A stretch of DNA of 64,000 nucleotides from contig NC_092271.1 of NCBI RefSeq assembly GCF_036320965.1, forward strand, positions 22,761,036 to 22,825,035, read 5' to 3'. Below are positions 1-11,186 of this stretch, in pieces. Each line of letters begins with the position of its first letter. Positions within the stretch are counted from its first letter, which is position 1. The translations under genes and the position numbers were made by a program. This DNA is from Panulirus ornatus (lineage: Eukaryota > Arthropoda > Malacostraca > Decapoda > Palinuridae). Below the pieces are notes generated by a model, which was given only the letters and a program-made list of their open reading frames with translations, did no database searches and was not told where the DNA came from.

Positions 1-182
<182 letters not shown>

Positions 183-900
183 TTCCGCTATTCCAAATTT
201 TCCCCCCCATTACCGTCTTGTTCTTTTATGTTCTTTGTTCATTCCTCTTTTCCTCTCCTTTCTTGTTCTCTTGCTTGTCCTCCTTTCCTTCCTACTCCCC
301 CCCCCCCTTTACTGCTTCACCCTCCTCTTCCATGTGGGTTTCTCTCCCTCCCCTCTCCCCTCAACCCGAATTTATTAGCACTTCATTTTCTCTTCCTCTT
401 TTCATGAAAGCATGGAAACACCTTCCTCCTCCCCCCCTCCCCCCTCCCACTTTCCATCTATTACCTCTCCCGTTTTCTACGTGTCCTGATCTTCAATGAC
501 CCCCCCTCTTGAATAACCTATCATCCAATCCCTTTTCCCTCCCTCTCGTCTCAATTCCCTTCCCATAACCACCTTCCCCTTCCTCATACCCTTCCTGCCC
601 CTCCCTCACCAGCATCCAGCCAGGAAGGCCCACAAACTCCCCTTCCTCCTCCCCCCCCCCCCTTCAACCATCTCAACCCCCCTCTCCCCATCCCTCCCCT
701 CCCCCCTCCCCCTACCCCTCCCGCGCCCCTACACGCAAGACACCTCCCCATCCGTCATCCACGTCCACCCTTTCCAAAACAGCCTCGTTTCTGGGGCCGT
801 AAGAGGTGTCTTCCCCCCTTCCCCTTCCCCCTCCCCCTCTCCCTACCCCTCTCCCTCCCTCTCCCTCCCCCTCTCGCCCTCCCCCTACCTTTCATACAGA
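183..900. repeat. Pyrimidine-rich low-complexity stretch
   Basis: About 700 bases strongly biased to C and T on the plus strand, with C-runs and CCCTCC-type motifs, densest at 640-720 and 810-890. No coding frame with sensible composition is seen. It looks like decayed extension of the neighbouring CT tract. Confidence 0.8.
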
Positions 901-1051
901 CAGTTGATATTCAGAACACGTCCGGCACCCGGGCCCAAGTCTCTTACCTCCCTCCCACAGCGGCTCTTCAGACCTCCCCACCCCACCCCACCCTATTCCC
1001 TCCCCTCCCCCAACCCCAAACCCCCTCCCACTGGTACCCCCATCCACTTAT

Positions 1052-1053
<2 letters not shown>

Positions 1054-1099
<46 letters not shown>
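1054..1099. repeat. (GT)n microsatellite
   Basis: About 23 uninterrupted GT units, abutting the copy of the CA-ended dispersed family that follows it. Confidence 0.97.
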
Positions 1100-1205
1100 A
1101 CGGGAGTAAAGACATAGTACATTTATACAAGGTTAAGAGACGGGGCGACACGAATGTAAAACTCTCTCCCCGTAGCACACAAATAGGAATCACACACAGG
1201 GGGAG
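1099..1205 (-). repeat. Dispersed CA-ended repeat family, copy 1
   Basis: Read on the minus strand this carries a GTTTTACATTCGTGTCGCC-like segment, then TCTTAACCTTGTATAAATG, then TATGTCTTTACTCCCGTG, running straight into CACACA. The same order of motifs recurs near 8.5, 37.3, 46.9 and 51.7 kb. Each copy touches an AC/GT microsatellite, which suggests that the (CA)n is the element's own tail. Family identity is unknown to me. Confidence 0.7.
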
Positions 1206-1250
1206 ATGAATCCCAGTACCAGTGGGGAGATAAGAGGGCTCTCCCCACTT

Positions 1251-1252
<2 letters not shown>

Positions 1253-1308
<56 letters not shown>
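1253..1308. repeat. (AC)n microsatellite
   Basis: About 27 uninterrupted AC units. Only some 150 bases separate it from the GT tract at 1054, so the two can form an inverted GT/AC pair. Confidence 0.97.
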
Positions 1309-1359
1309 AGATTAAACCTTAAATTTGGTATTGACACGAACCGATATACAACGATTTGT

Positions 1360-1362
<3 letters not shown>

Positions 1363-1432
<70 letters not shown>
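1363..1432. repeat. (AT)n microsatellite
   Basis: About 35 uninterrupted AT units. The stretch 1433-1764 after it is unique sequence with no gene seen. Confidence 0.97.
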
Positions 1433-1434
<2 letters not shown>

Positions 1435-1764
1435 CACGTTTTTCTTTCCTGTTATCGTCCCCTGGGGAGGCTCCATGTTCACACAAGAGGATTACCTTCA
1501 TCCATATTTCATCCTTTATCTTTTCCACGTTTCATCCTCCTCACCGCCGGCCTCTCCCTCTTTCACTGGCATTCTGAACGACTTTCAGACTTAACCGAAA
1601 GGTCGAAACCATATGGACGAGGGGTTTTTTTTCTCTTTGACAGCTTAAGAGATGAGAAACAGAAAAGAAAATGGGGTTATGAGATGGACACAAATGGGCA
1701 TCATCATCTTACAACAGCGGGTGGCGTTCCTAATTTCTACAAGGACGGGGGGGGTGATTTCTGC

Positions 1765-2035
1765 TGGGTCCGCTTCCGTTTGTATCCCAGAGACGATAAG
1801 TAACGTCGACTGCTCCCAAGTAGGTTTTTCTGTCCGTATCCCAGACGATAGCCAACACTGACTGTCCCAGGTGGGTTCTTCTGTCTGTATCCCAGACGAT
1901 AGCCAACACTGACTGTCCCAGATGGGTTCTTCTGTCTGTATCCCAGACGATAGCCAACACTGACTGTCCCAGATGGGTTCTTCTGTCTGTATCCCAGACG
2001 ATAGCTAACGTCGATTTGTCCCAGGTGGGTTTTTG
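1765..2035. repeat. 51-bp tandem array, about 5 copies
   Basis: The motif GGGTTCTTCTGTCTGTATCC recurs at 1822 (diverged), 1873, 1924 and 1975, exactly 51 bases apart. A diverged copy lies near 1765 and a partial one near 2027. Because 51 is 17 codons, the minus strand stays open and reads as a 17-residue repeat (LAIVWDTDRRTHLGQSV). Central copies are nearly identical and edge copies diverged, typical of unequal exchange. Coding is unlikely. Confidence 0.93.
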
Positions 2036-2287
2036 CCCAGCGTCAAAGAAATGTAAGTGTATCTCTTTCTTTCTATCCTTCTCTTATTTTCTTTTTTTCA
2101 GAGCAGCCTCCGTTCCTTTTGTCACAAGGGATATGCCGTGGCTCTCTTTTGAACGCGTCCCCCTGAAAGGCTTTTGCTCACGTATTTTTTCCCTGCAAAC
2201 TGAAGATGGGAGAGCATATGTCCATAACCCACCTGCAGCACTTTTATATTTTTCTTGCACAAAGCTTTTCCCATTTAGATGTGTGTT

Positions 2288-2290
<3 letters not shown>
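2036..2290. other. Unique spacer, no gene seen
   Basis: AT-rich unique sequence between the 51-bp array and the TA tract. The open frame across it runs into the TA repeat and has no supporting splice or start context. Confidence 0.6.
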
Positions 2291-2375
<85 letters not shown>

Positions 2376-2397
2376 CAGATAGGTAGATAGATAGATA
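2291..2397. repeat. Compound (TA)n(GATA)n microsatellite
   Basis: TA units to about 2345, then about 13 tetranucleotide GATA units with two substitutions (GACA, GGTA). The boundary is sharp. Confidence 0.97.
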
Positions 2398-2522
2398 TGT
2401 GTGTATATATGTAATCAGGGTGGTTTAGCAGATCTCTTTCTGTATGTCTTCGTCTCGCATTACCACCTTCATTCCCAATTTCCCCCAGGTTGGATCAGGT
2501 CGATATATACAGCTCCTGAAGA

Positions 2523-2526
<4 letters not shown>

Positions 2527-2555
<29 letters not shown>
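2527..2555. repeat. (AC)n microsatellite
   Basis: About 14 AC units ending in ATACAGACGC. Confidence 0.95.
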
Positions 2556-2559
<4 letters not shown>

Positions 2560-2842
2560 GACGCATCTTCAACAACCCCCAGTGTGTGCTAACATAAAGC
2601 AGGCTTTCAGCATGATTGAAAGAAGATGTAATGAAAGTCCATAAGATGATTTTCATGTCGTGAGCAGTGATGGTTAGATAGTAAGTATAAGAGTAAGGTA
2701 CCTTGTAGTCCAGTATACCGGCAAGTGACAAAGTGAGCATTGTACCTTAAACTGTACTGAACAATGCCACTTGAAGCGAGCACAGTTGATGTGAAACATA
2801 TCATGCAGTAGTGACGTGCAAGCCTTCAGAATTGCTTTCTGT

Positions 2843-3107
2843 CATGAATGGCGACAAAGCTAAACACAGTCGTCGTTGTTCTGAAATCATCCCTCACAGG
2901 CCGGACTGTTGGCGCGAATCAGATGAGAAAGAAAAGGCAAAAGCGTTTAGCCTCAGGAAGATCATAATGATACAAGAAAAAACTCGGTTTTGCTTGTATA
3001 TGACAAGGAATCTGACGAGGGATATTGCCAATATACAGTGTCTTTTGTTTGTGAAAAACCTTTGCTGTATTAAACGGGAAGTGAAGTGTTTGTTGAGGGT
3101 AACTTAA
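2843..3107 (+). CDS. Short open frame, unproven (86 aa)
   Basis: An ATG at 2843 opens a frame beginning MNGDKAKHSRRCSEI, rich in Lys and Arg, ending at a TAA. The surrounding 2600-3120 is unique DNA without microsatellites. No family is recognised, and no TATA box, splice signal or polyadenylation signal supports expression. A frame of this length is expected by chance many times in 64 kb, so this is a placeholder for a unique block rather than a claimed gene. Confidence 0.1.
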
Positions 3108-3927
3108 AGAAATGATTTCGACAAGTTCTATCGCTTCTTTTCCCCGTCCGGAATTCGAGATGTGTTGACCCAGTTGACCCCCGCTGCGTTGCACGCCCTT
3201 ACACCCACCCTTCTACTCCCATAAGGACTCCCCGCTGGGGTTATTATACGGAGTGGTGGTGGAGAGGGGGTTGGTGTGGGTATAGGGGAAGGGGAAATGG
3301 GTTGGGTGTTTATGATGCTGGTCAGCGTATCTCTGGCGGTGCGGAGGGAGGAAGCACTGAGAGGGGAGGAGGAGGAGGAGGTCGTGGCTGGTGCATTAGG
3401 GAGATGGCCTCGAGGAACTGACTCCTTCTGTAGGAGATGCTCTGGAAGGACTGCTAGGTTGGGTATATACACTCGGGGACGTTGCTAAGATAGATTGAAC
3501 TAACACAGCTGACCGTGTGTTGAGGGGAGGGTCGACGCAGTCTCAACTTCGCCTCGGTTCACTAGAAAGACGCTTGTGTGTTGGCACGATCCTACCCAGC
3601 CCTCAGAGGACGTCCAAGATATCCCCTGGATAACGCTCTCGTCCAAGACAATTTAAACGACTGACTGATAAGACGCGTCTCAGACAAAGTGCCCCATAGG
3701 AAGAAGTAGAAAAAAAAAAGCTGAAAGATAACTGTTGTCTTCCAGGGGAGGAGACTGAGGTGAGGGAGGGAAAAGATGTGCCATAAAACTTTTCATAAAG
3801 CGAGGAGGTGCGACACTACGGGCGTCGTATCTCACCGACATATCACCCCCAGTTCCGACGATGTCTGAGGAACGGTAGTTGGTGGGAGGAGGCAGGGACG
3901 ACGAAGGGTTGGAGAGAGGATACAAGG
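3108..3927. other. Mixed unique DNA with GGA-rich patch
   Basis: No gene seen. The stretch 3250-3400 is G-rich on the plus strand (GGGGAAGGGGAAATGGG and a GAGGAGGAGG run). The rest is unique. Confidence 0.5.
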
Positions 3928-4085
3928 GCGGCAAATGTGTTAATTGTGAGCTCATCTACCAGTAGCGTCTCCCAGGAGGTGGAGGCACGGTCGACGAGGG
4001 GAGGAGAGAGAGAGAGAGAGAATAGAAGAGCGGCAAATGTGTTAATTGTCAGCTCATCTACCAGGGATGTCTCCCAGGACATTGG
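3928..4085. repeat. 102-bp tandem duplication
   Basis: GCGGCAAATGTGTTAATTGT starts at 3928 and again at 4030, followed each time by a GCTCATCTACCAG segment and GTCTCCCAGGA. A short GA tract (4007-4020) sits between the copies. The period is a multiple of three, which explains open frames in both directions. Confidence 0.9.
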
Positions 4086-4317
4086 TCCTGGATGTGTCCT
4101 GGTGAGGAGGTGGTGAGGCAGGGCGTCGTAAGGAGAGATCTCCTATGCCCTTAACCACGTCCAGGCTGGGGTCCTCACTAAACCCTTGCACATCTTTGAT
4201 ATTTGATCAGGCGTTCCTTTCCTGTGAGTACCAACCCGCCCGCTGGCAGATCACGACCCGAGTTTCAGGGGAGTAAAAAAGTGGTTTCAATGACATCACA
4301 AAGGCTGCAGGTAAAGG

Positions 4318-4379
<62 letters not shown>
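4318..4379. repeat. (GT)n microsatellite
   Basis: About 31 uninterrupted GT units. Confidence 0.97.
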
Positions 4380-4381
<2 letters not shown>

Positions 4382-5180
4382 GCGAGCGTTCTTCATCTTT
4401 ACTGACCCTTCTTCGCCTCCAGTTGTGTTTCCATGAGTCGGTACAAAGTCGGCTGAGTCTCCTCCACCTTCTCTTGAGCTCCCCCTTTGGTGATCGAGGC
4501 TTGAAGACTCGCTTCGTCTCGTAAAACATTTAGGAATTAATACATCGCCATAATCTTGTAACATTACTTCGTCAGGAGCAATTATCAGCGGCGCTGTTCC
4601 TGAATTGAAATATGCAAATTAGTCTGTAGAATAGTTCTGTTATTTGCAGTAAAACCACCACCTATTTATTGTTCTCGTCTACCTTGTCTGCTGCCACTGT
4701 GAATATCTTTTTTTCTTAGGCAGTGGGTTGACTTTCCTGTTTCAGCAGTGGATGGCTGGATAATCATCAGTTGTACTTTATTATTTCAAGTGTAAGATAT
4801 TTACACTTATTCTCGATCTTTCGTTAACTCGCACCTGTAAACATTTTACAACAAGCGGCTGTAAACGAATTATTTTTTTTCTACTATAGAGTCACTGTAG
4901 ATTAAAAAATGAAATATCCAAACTTTGTAATATACTTTCACTTAGTTTTTTTTTTTTCTTTTATAAATCCCACATTTCTCTGAACCCCCGATATACATTT
5001 TTGTTCTGAGCGTCCTCCCACACCCTCATCTCTCTGCATTCGCCTATCTTTAAACCTCACAAATTGACTTTCATTTCATCTGACATTTAGAGTCTTTGAA
5101 TCTCAATATCATGACCTTTATTGTGTTGGACCCACAAGACGCGATACTCATTGATACACTCATCACACACCCACCACACT
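4380..5180. other. AT-rich unique DNA, no gene seen
   Basis: About 800 bases without microsatellites. The part around 4570-4640 contains ATATGCAAAT, an octamer-like POU-factor motif, next to AATTATCAGCGGCGCTGTTC. This is only a motif match. Several T-runs follow at 4868 and 4945. Confidence 0.4.
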
Positions 5181-5345
5181 GAGAGGAAGGTGATACACTC
5201 ACCACAATTAGTCATATACACTTACCACTCACTACACTCGGTCATAGACACTCACCTCATAGTACAGTCAGTCATATACACTCACCACTCACTACAGTCG
5301 GTCATATATACGCTCACCACACACTACACTGTTACATTCGCTACA
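5181..5345. repeat. 30-bp tandem array, about 5 copies
   Basis: GTCATATACACTCACCACTC-type units with GTCATA at 5211, 5241, 5271 and 5301, exactly 30 bases apart. More diverged TGATACACTCAC units flank it to about 5400. Confidence 0.9.
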
Positions 5346-5602
5346 CGCTAAAGCCATTGATACACTCACGACACGCTACAGTAGTTTGATACTCTCACAA
5401 CCCACTCAACACTCACACGAACCATCGCGATAGACTCAAAATGTCAAAGCCCTTGAGACCGTCAGACAGAATATGCACACTTGAGCTCAAAGGTTATCAT
5501 AAATGAATTACCCCACGGCCCGCGAGAAGTCGGGTCTTCATCCAAATTCCAGAGGTTTAGGTAAGTGCGATATGGATAAGGCAAGCAACACACACACTCA
5601 CA

Positions 5603-5604
<2 letters not shown>

Positions 5605-5645
<41 letters not shown>
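5605..5645. repeat. (CT)n microsatellite
   Basis: About 20 CT units preceded by a short CA/CT transition. Confidence 0.96.
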
Positions 5646-5648
<3 letters not shown>

Positions 5649-5806
5649 ACGAGTGAGGTGTTCCATGATAAACACAAGATGATCCAGTGTCATGTGACGC
5701 AGTAGGGTGGCTCCCAAGGACGTAGATTCCATATTGAAACTCCGTCGGTAACCAAATGTACACGAAGTCTTTCCTCTTCCCCTACATCCTCCCTCCAGTG
5801 ATGGGG

Positions 5807-5960
5807 TTGGTGGTGGTGGTGGTGGTGGTGGTGGTGGTGGTGGTGGGGATCCACGAAGAGAGAGAGAGGCTGGTGGCTTATGTTGCCATCTCAACCTCCC
5901 ATCTCCACCACTACGATCTCCATCACCACGATCTTCACCACCACGATCTCCATCATGATC
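5807..5960. repeat. (TGG)n tract and adjoining 12-bp repeats
   Basis: About 13 TGG units to 5846, then, after a 55-base gap, CACCACGATCTC-type 12-bp units between 5902 and 5960. Frames through it give poly-Val or His-rich repeats only. Confidence 0.9.
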
Positions 5961-6087
5961 AGCCCCAAAATACACATTCACCAACACCCACACTCTTTCC
6001 CTGTCCCTCTCTTTCCCTCGTGTTCCCTCTCTGTCTCTTCGTTCTCCCTCCCTCTCTGTACCCTTTTTATACATCTTCATCTCATCC

Positions 6088-6205
6088 CCTTTCTTTCTCT
6101 CCCTCTCCCTCTCCCTCTCCTCTCCCTCTCCCTCTCCTCTCCCTCTCCCTCTCCCTCTCCTCTCCCTCTCCTCTCCCTCTCCTCTCCCTCTCCCTCTCTC
6201 CCTTC
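6088..6205. repeat. (CTCCCT)n hexanucleotide tract
   Basis: TCCCTC units interspersed with shortened TCCTC units. Confidence 0.94.
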
Positions 6206-6368
6206 CTCCCGGCGGTCGTTGTACACGTCCTCGGCTACATAACCCGGGGAAAGTCCTCGTGCGAGTCGTGTTGTCGAGGACGGTCGAGGAACCTGTTTAT
6301 ATTAGATTTCTCCTGAGGTTCCTCCTCCTCTGCCCGCCATTCCAACCTGACACTTACAGAATTTACTG

Positions 6369-6397
<29 letters not shown>
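6369..6397. repeat. (CT)n microsatellite
   Basis: About 14 CT units. Confidence 0.95.
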
Positions 6398-6400
<3 letters not shown>

Positions 6401-7564
6401 GGCATTTTTCCCCCATACTTTCATTTTCTATCATCATTCGTCGTTTCACAGACAGACTAGAAGTGCCTTATTTTCTTTGGGAAAATGGAGAATTCATAAG
6501 AGCAATAAGTGAGGCTCTGATATATATATAAAAAGAGAAAAAGACGTGTAGAGAGGGGGATGTCCCTGGGAACGAGGGAACAGAACACGTGCAGGGAATG
6601 GATTGGGAACAATGGAACACGAGGGTGGGCAGGTGCCTGGATGTGGATGTGTGTGAAATTGGCTGAGTGTTCGTCAGCAACTGGTTGAGCCAGGTCCTGG
6701 CGATAGGAATTAACTTCACCATGACGGAAATAAAGAAGGAGAGAAAGATATCCATGTGTCGTGAGAGCAGATGATTGCGTAGATTTTGAGTGAAGTGTGT
6801 TGTTATATATCAATCATTTATATTCATTTATATTCATAAAGTATTCGCTATGCATCTCCTGACGAAACTTTGCATATCCTTTTTTTTATATCTTTTTTTT
6901 CAACCTGATTATTGAAAGTCCCGAGTCATTAGTGGGTGAGGGTCGATCAATGATGGCCTGGTGGGTGAGGCGTGACCTTGGGTGGGGTGAAATGAGAAGG
7001 AGTTTTAGTTCAGAGGTTAAAGAGACGTGGAGGGAGAGGCAGACATAAAAAAGAGGCTTTGAGGAAGGTAAACATGATGAAGGAGGAGTTGAGACACGCA
7101 GACATGAGGAGGAAGAGGTGTAGAGAGAGAGAGGGAGAGGTGGGGAGGTGGGTCAGACATACCGAAAAGGAATTCGGTCCAGGAGAATCAGATGAGAGAC
7201 GTTGGGAAAGAGTGACATACAAAGAGGCGTTGTGCACGGTCGTACCGTATTGCTCAAGGGGGGGAGGACCCCGAGAGACTGAACATCCTCAGATGTACGT
7301 GGACTGATCTACGCTTCCTACACTCAGTCTTGTCGACACCCTCAGTACATAATCCACTCCCTCTCCCTCCACCCTCAGTGATCTCGACCAACTCGACACT
7401 TGTCATCTTCCAGTGTAACACCCCCACACAGCGTCATCTCCCCAGTACAGTGACCTAGGATTCAGGGTATTACTGTAACGTCTTTCTGTAATCTCCTCCC
7501 GTGTTCGTCACTTGCAAAATAGACTTAATCAGTCTTGTCATCCAGACTCGTTTCGTTCTTCCCC

Positions 7565-7567
<3 letters not shown>
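6398..7567. other. Unique DNA, no gene recognised
   Basis: About 1.2 kb without long repeats. Open frames of 70-118 codons exist on both strands but none has recognisable motifs. A single 21-bp-family-like unit (GGTCGTACCGTATTGCTCAA) lies near 7238-7260. Confidence 0.5.
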
Positions 7568-7649
<82 letters not shown>

Positions 7650-7719
7650 GGCAGCTCACTCAAGAGTTCAGCCGTGACTCCCACACCACATGCAGTGTGT
7701 GTGTGTGTGTGTGTGTGTG
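7568..7719. repeat. (CT)n tract followed by (GT)n tract
   Basis: About 40 CT units (7568-7647), unique spacer, then 12 GT units (7695-7719). The CT tract ends in CTCTCCAG followed by GCAGCTCAC, which would look like a splice acceptor to a gene finder. No exon evidence follows. Confidence 0.96.
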
Positions 7720-8361
7720 GCATGAGGTTAATGTGGATGGGGGACAGCACTATCACCAAGCACTTGTATATTTAGCTACCCTTGCAATGGCCTCATTGGT
7801 TACCACCTCCTCAGCGTCGGCCGCCACCACCACACACACACTGACGACAGTTAAACTGAACCAGACGCAACAAGTGGACCCCATCAGGTGTTGGGATTCG
7901 CCACTAACAGAGAGAAAGCGGCGGGGATTACAACCCTGTAAATGGAATTAGATTTCTTTACGAGAGGCGATGAAGTTCCTCAGGATTTCGCCACGAAAGG
8001 GATCCCCCCACTGTGACCTGTTGCTGTCTGCATGCCTTCGTGTCCACGTCCAGATGGGGGGGGCCTACACGAGTCATCCCCATGGTTGAGAAGGTGTGAG
8101 ATGACGGGAGATGATCCACACCAACACCTGAACCGAAGAACGTGAGAACATTATAATCATCTGGACATTATTACCCTTTATACTGACTTGACCAGGGTTC
8201 GTCGAACCCCTCCTTCCTTAGTTAACCTCATCTAACCCTGCCCCGCCTCTTCCTCCTGCCCGATTAAAACCACCCTCAGGACCCTCCAATTTCCACCCTA
8301 TTTCAACCCTGGACGACCTATGATTACCCCCCTTAGTATCCCCCATTCCCATATCTCGGCC
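7720..8361. other. Unique DNA, no gene seen
   Basis: Moderately GC-rich, with CCACC-rich patches. No supported coding frame. Confidence 0.5.
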
Positions 8362-8390
8362 CCACACACACACACACACATACACACACC
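8362..8390. repeat. (AC)n microsatellite, interrupted
   Basis: AC units with one TAC interruption. Confidence 0.92.
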
Positions 8391-8502
8391 ATCATCCAGC
8401 TCGTTCTTCCGTGTTAGTGATGGGAAGAATTATCATGGGCTGTGAGGTGCTGTAGTGCGTGTAGCCATTACTGTCTATGTGGCACGGGGAGGGAGGGTGA
8501 GG

Positions 8503-8766
8503 GAGAGGGAGAGAGAGAGGGAGTTTTACACTCGTGTTGGTCCCCGGTCTCTTAACCTTGTATGCATGTACCACGTTATTGCCCCTCGTGGGTAATCCCC
8601 TTGCTCGTAGGTACGTAATTCGTACCGTGTGGGGAGGGAGTTTTAATCCCTCGTGTTGCCTCCATCTCTTATATATGCCATGCCTTACCCTCATGTGTGT
8701 CATATCTTGTAATTACCTGTTCGTACTGTATGGTGAGGGAGATTAACAATCGTAGGGCCCCGTGTC

Positions 8767-8768
<2 letters not shown>
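8503..8768 (+). repeat. Dispersed CA-ended repeat family, multi-copy locus (copy 2)
   Basis: GGGAGTTTTACACTCGTGTT at about 8519 is followed by CTTAACCTTGTATGCATGTA. A second diverged unit begins at GTACGTAATTCGTACCGTGT (8611) and repeats GGGAGTTTTAATCCCTCGTG. A third begins near 8710 (GTAATTACCTGTTCGTACTG) and runs into (GT)n at 8769. The locus is a short tandem chain of the same family as at 1.1, 37.3, 46.9 and 51.7 kb. It shows that the full unit probably starts with a GTACGTAATT segment. Confidence 0.7.

Positions 8769-8816
<48 letters not shown>
8769..8816. repeat. (GT)n microsatellite
   Basis: About 24 GT units directly after the CA-ended repeat family chain. Confidence 0.97.
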
Positions 8817-8819
<3 letters not shown>

Positions 8820-8954
8820 TAGGAATTTATATACATGGAGGTTTATTTATATCGTTCTCGTGACTGTGTATCCAGTAGGGTTTAGTTAGAGTGTGTGCAG
8901 AGAGGTGGATCGCAAATATATCTTTTCGAGGATAGGCCCCGACTGTTGATAAGC

Positions 8955-9105
8955 TAGTAATAGTAGTTGTAGTATAAGTAGTTGTAGTATAAGTAGTTGT
9001 AGTATAGGTAGTTGTAGTATAAGTAGTTGTAGTATAAGTAGTTGTAGTATAAGTAGTTGTAGTATAAGTAGTTGTAGTATAAGTAGTTTTAGTGGTTGTA
9101 GTATC
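8955..9105. repeat. 15-bp tandem array, about 9 copies
   Basis: Units GTAGTTGTAGTATAA, very homogeneous, with only a few substitutions (TATAGG, TTTTAG). The minus frame reads LILQL repeats, an artefact of the 15-base period. Confidence 0.96.
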
Positions 9106-9352
9106 ATGCGTTTATATGTTGACCTTTTATTTGCCTCATAAAATCTCATGTTAGAGTCAAAATTTTGGTCTGTGAGCTAATTTTGTATCTTTTAAAGAGC
9201 GGAATATTTTCCCTTGCCTGTATTTTGAAGTATTCGTCATCTCGCCTTAAAATCCCTGAGGATCCAAACTTCGACCTATAGTGTGGAAGTTTAATCAAGT
9301 TGAAGCATTAAAATACGAGGAAGTTCCCAGGTAAATAAGATGACCCCACCAT

Positions 9353-9525
9353 CACCCGTATTACCCCTGGTATTAAATACTGTCCCGTATTTCTCGTGGT
9401 ATTAAATACTGTCCCGTATTACTCCTGGTATTAAATACCGTCCCGTATTACCCCTGGTATTAAATACCGTTCCGTATTTATCCTAGTATTATATACTGTC
9501 CCGTATTACCCCTGGTTTGAAATAC
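9353..9525. repeat. 29-bp tandem array, about 6 copies
   Basis: Units start GGTATTAAATACTGTCCCGT and end ATTACCCCT. The third to fifth positions vary (ACTG, ACCG). 29 is not a multiple of three and no long frame crosses it. Confidence 0.93.
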
Positions 9526-9732
9526 CTCCAGGTGTCTGAATGTTCCAGAGTGTTATCTGTTCTTCCTATACAGAACACCTCGTAAAGTGTTCAGTTGTAG
9601 TCGTGGCAGAACACTGAACACTACAGTGGATGATGATTGTATTTTGATAGACCAGCTAGACTGCAGCGGCTCAGTGCCAGACGAAATGGGTCATTAGAGT
9701 TGTATATATTCCAGCAAATGCGGCGCACATGA

Positions 9733-9749
9733 ACACACACACACACACT

Positions 9750-9783
<34 letters not shown>

Positions 9784-9787
9784 CACG
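9733..9787. repeat. (AC)n microsatellite, interrupted
   Basis: AC units with CTC and CGC interruptions. Confidence 0.96.
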
Positions 9788-9868
9788 GGAACACGTTTAC
9801 ATGGAATTCATGGGAGAAAGAACACATCAGACCAGAATGCATGGAGCCTAAAACGGATACTGCTTTAA

Positions 9869-9872
<4 letters not shown>

Positions 9873-9927
<55 letters not shown>
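9873..9927. repeat. (GT)n microsatellite
   Basis: About 27 GT units. With 9733-9787 it forms an inverted AC/GT pair about 85 bases apart. Confidence 0.97.
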
Positions 9928-9928
<1 letters not shown>

Positions 9929-10220
9929 ATGTTACCCCAGTGTGCGCTGAGGTAAGGAGTTTGTCTTGTGTCTCAGTTTATTATTTTGTTCTCACTGGTT
10001 TTTTTTGCGGGGCGCGCAAGTGCTCGCAGTTCCCTTTGCCCGGTCTGCGCAGTTGAGCATCATACATGCGCGTCCGTATGATCACCAGGTCAGAAGACGA
10101 GGACCCACCTGTGCTGCAGAGGAGCACTCCAGGTAACTGTTGTTTACATTCACTGAGCCTCAGTGGAAGAGATTTTAGAAGTACTGATCTTCACACAAAG
10201 TTTCGAACCCTTGATTCATA

Positions 10221-10222
<2 letters not shown>

Positions 10223-10295
<73 letters not shown>
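10223..10295. repeat. (TA)n microsatellite
   Basis: About 36 TA units. Confidence 0.97.
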
Positions 10296-10299
<4 letters not shown>

Positions 10300-10424
10300 A
10301 ACGTCTTTTTGTTATATATCGAGTGACTGTTATATTTGTTTCTTGTATCTTCCCTGATGATGCGATTATTACACGAAAGTGCACTTGGGAACTTACCGTG
10401 TTTCATTTCGCCGTGAACTCACAG

Positions 10425-10425
<1 letters not shown>
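10300..10425 (+). repeat. Dispersed repeat with ACACGAAAGTGCACT core, copy 1
   Basis: Contains CCCTGATGATGCGATTATTA, ACACGAAAGTGCACTTGGGA and GTGTTTCATTTCGCCGTG, lying between two TA tracts. Its core recurs at 47.6 kb and, more diverged, at 33.5 kb. Not a gene. Probably a fragment of a dispersed element. Confidence 0.6.

Positions 10426-10483
<58 letters not shown>
10426..10483. repeat. (AT)n microsatellite
   Basis: About 28 AT units. Confidence 0.97.
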
Positions 10484-10484
<1 letters not shown>

Positions 10485-10794
10485 CACAAGGCTCCTTGTG
10501 ATGAGCGAGCCATCTGCAAAGCCTTTTCTTTTCTTTTCTTGCGTTTTTTTAAACAGCGCTCGCTTGCAAAGCTGCCTTTGAAATAAGCGTGTGCAACAGC
10601 GCGTTTTAAATTCCGTGTTTGCGGCTTTTGTTCAGCTCGGACTGGGTTTTTTTTTTTTTCTTCTTTCGCGTTCAGTAAATATTGTTTGTAGTGCGGGTTC
10701 CCGGTTGTAATATAAGAGTTATCCACAGCAACATATGTGTATTAAGTGAGTCTTTTGAAATATTTATGTACCGATCAACATGCACGTCTTCTTG

Positions 10795-10798
<4 letters not shown>

Positions 10799-10845
<47 letters not shown>

Positions 10846-10889
10846 CCCAACACCACGACATCCACACACACCCACCAACGACACCACAT

Positions 10890-10951
<62 letters not shown>

Positions 10952-11000
10952 CCCCACACCACGACATCCACACACACCCACCAACGACACCACATCCACA
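10799..11000. repeat. Duplicated CA-tract composite
   Basis: (AC)22, then CTCCCAACACCACGACATCC and CACCAACGACACCACATCC, then (AC)28, then the same pair of segments again with CCCACACC in place of CCAACACC. The ~106-base module (unique part plus CA tract) is therefore present twice, differing mainly in CA-tract length. Overlapping long frames are repeat translations. Confidence 0.95.
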
Positions 11001-11147
11001 TAATATCCACCACGACATCCACACATCCACCTCGTCCAGGCACAAAGGGCGTCATCGTCTGACACCCCTCCCCCTGCCCCCTCAGGCGACGGATCTGCGT
11101 ATTTAGCTGCTCTGCATCTCATTACGCCCCCGCCGCCTGGTTCTGAT

Positions 11148-11186
11148 GGCACCATAATGGCACCATGATGGCACCATGGTGGCACC
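11148..11186. repeat. 12-bp array GGCACCATGATG, 3-4 copies
   Basis: Short array with one-base variants (ATAATG, ATGATG, ATGGTG). Confidence 0.9.

Noticed and set aside
7640..7951. Exon starting at the CTCTCTCCAG acceptor-like end of the CT tract
   Set aside because: Any CT tract ending in CAG mimics an acceptor. The downstream frame has low-complexity Ser/Thr/Ala content and no donor or stop context supporting an exon.
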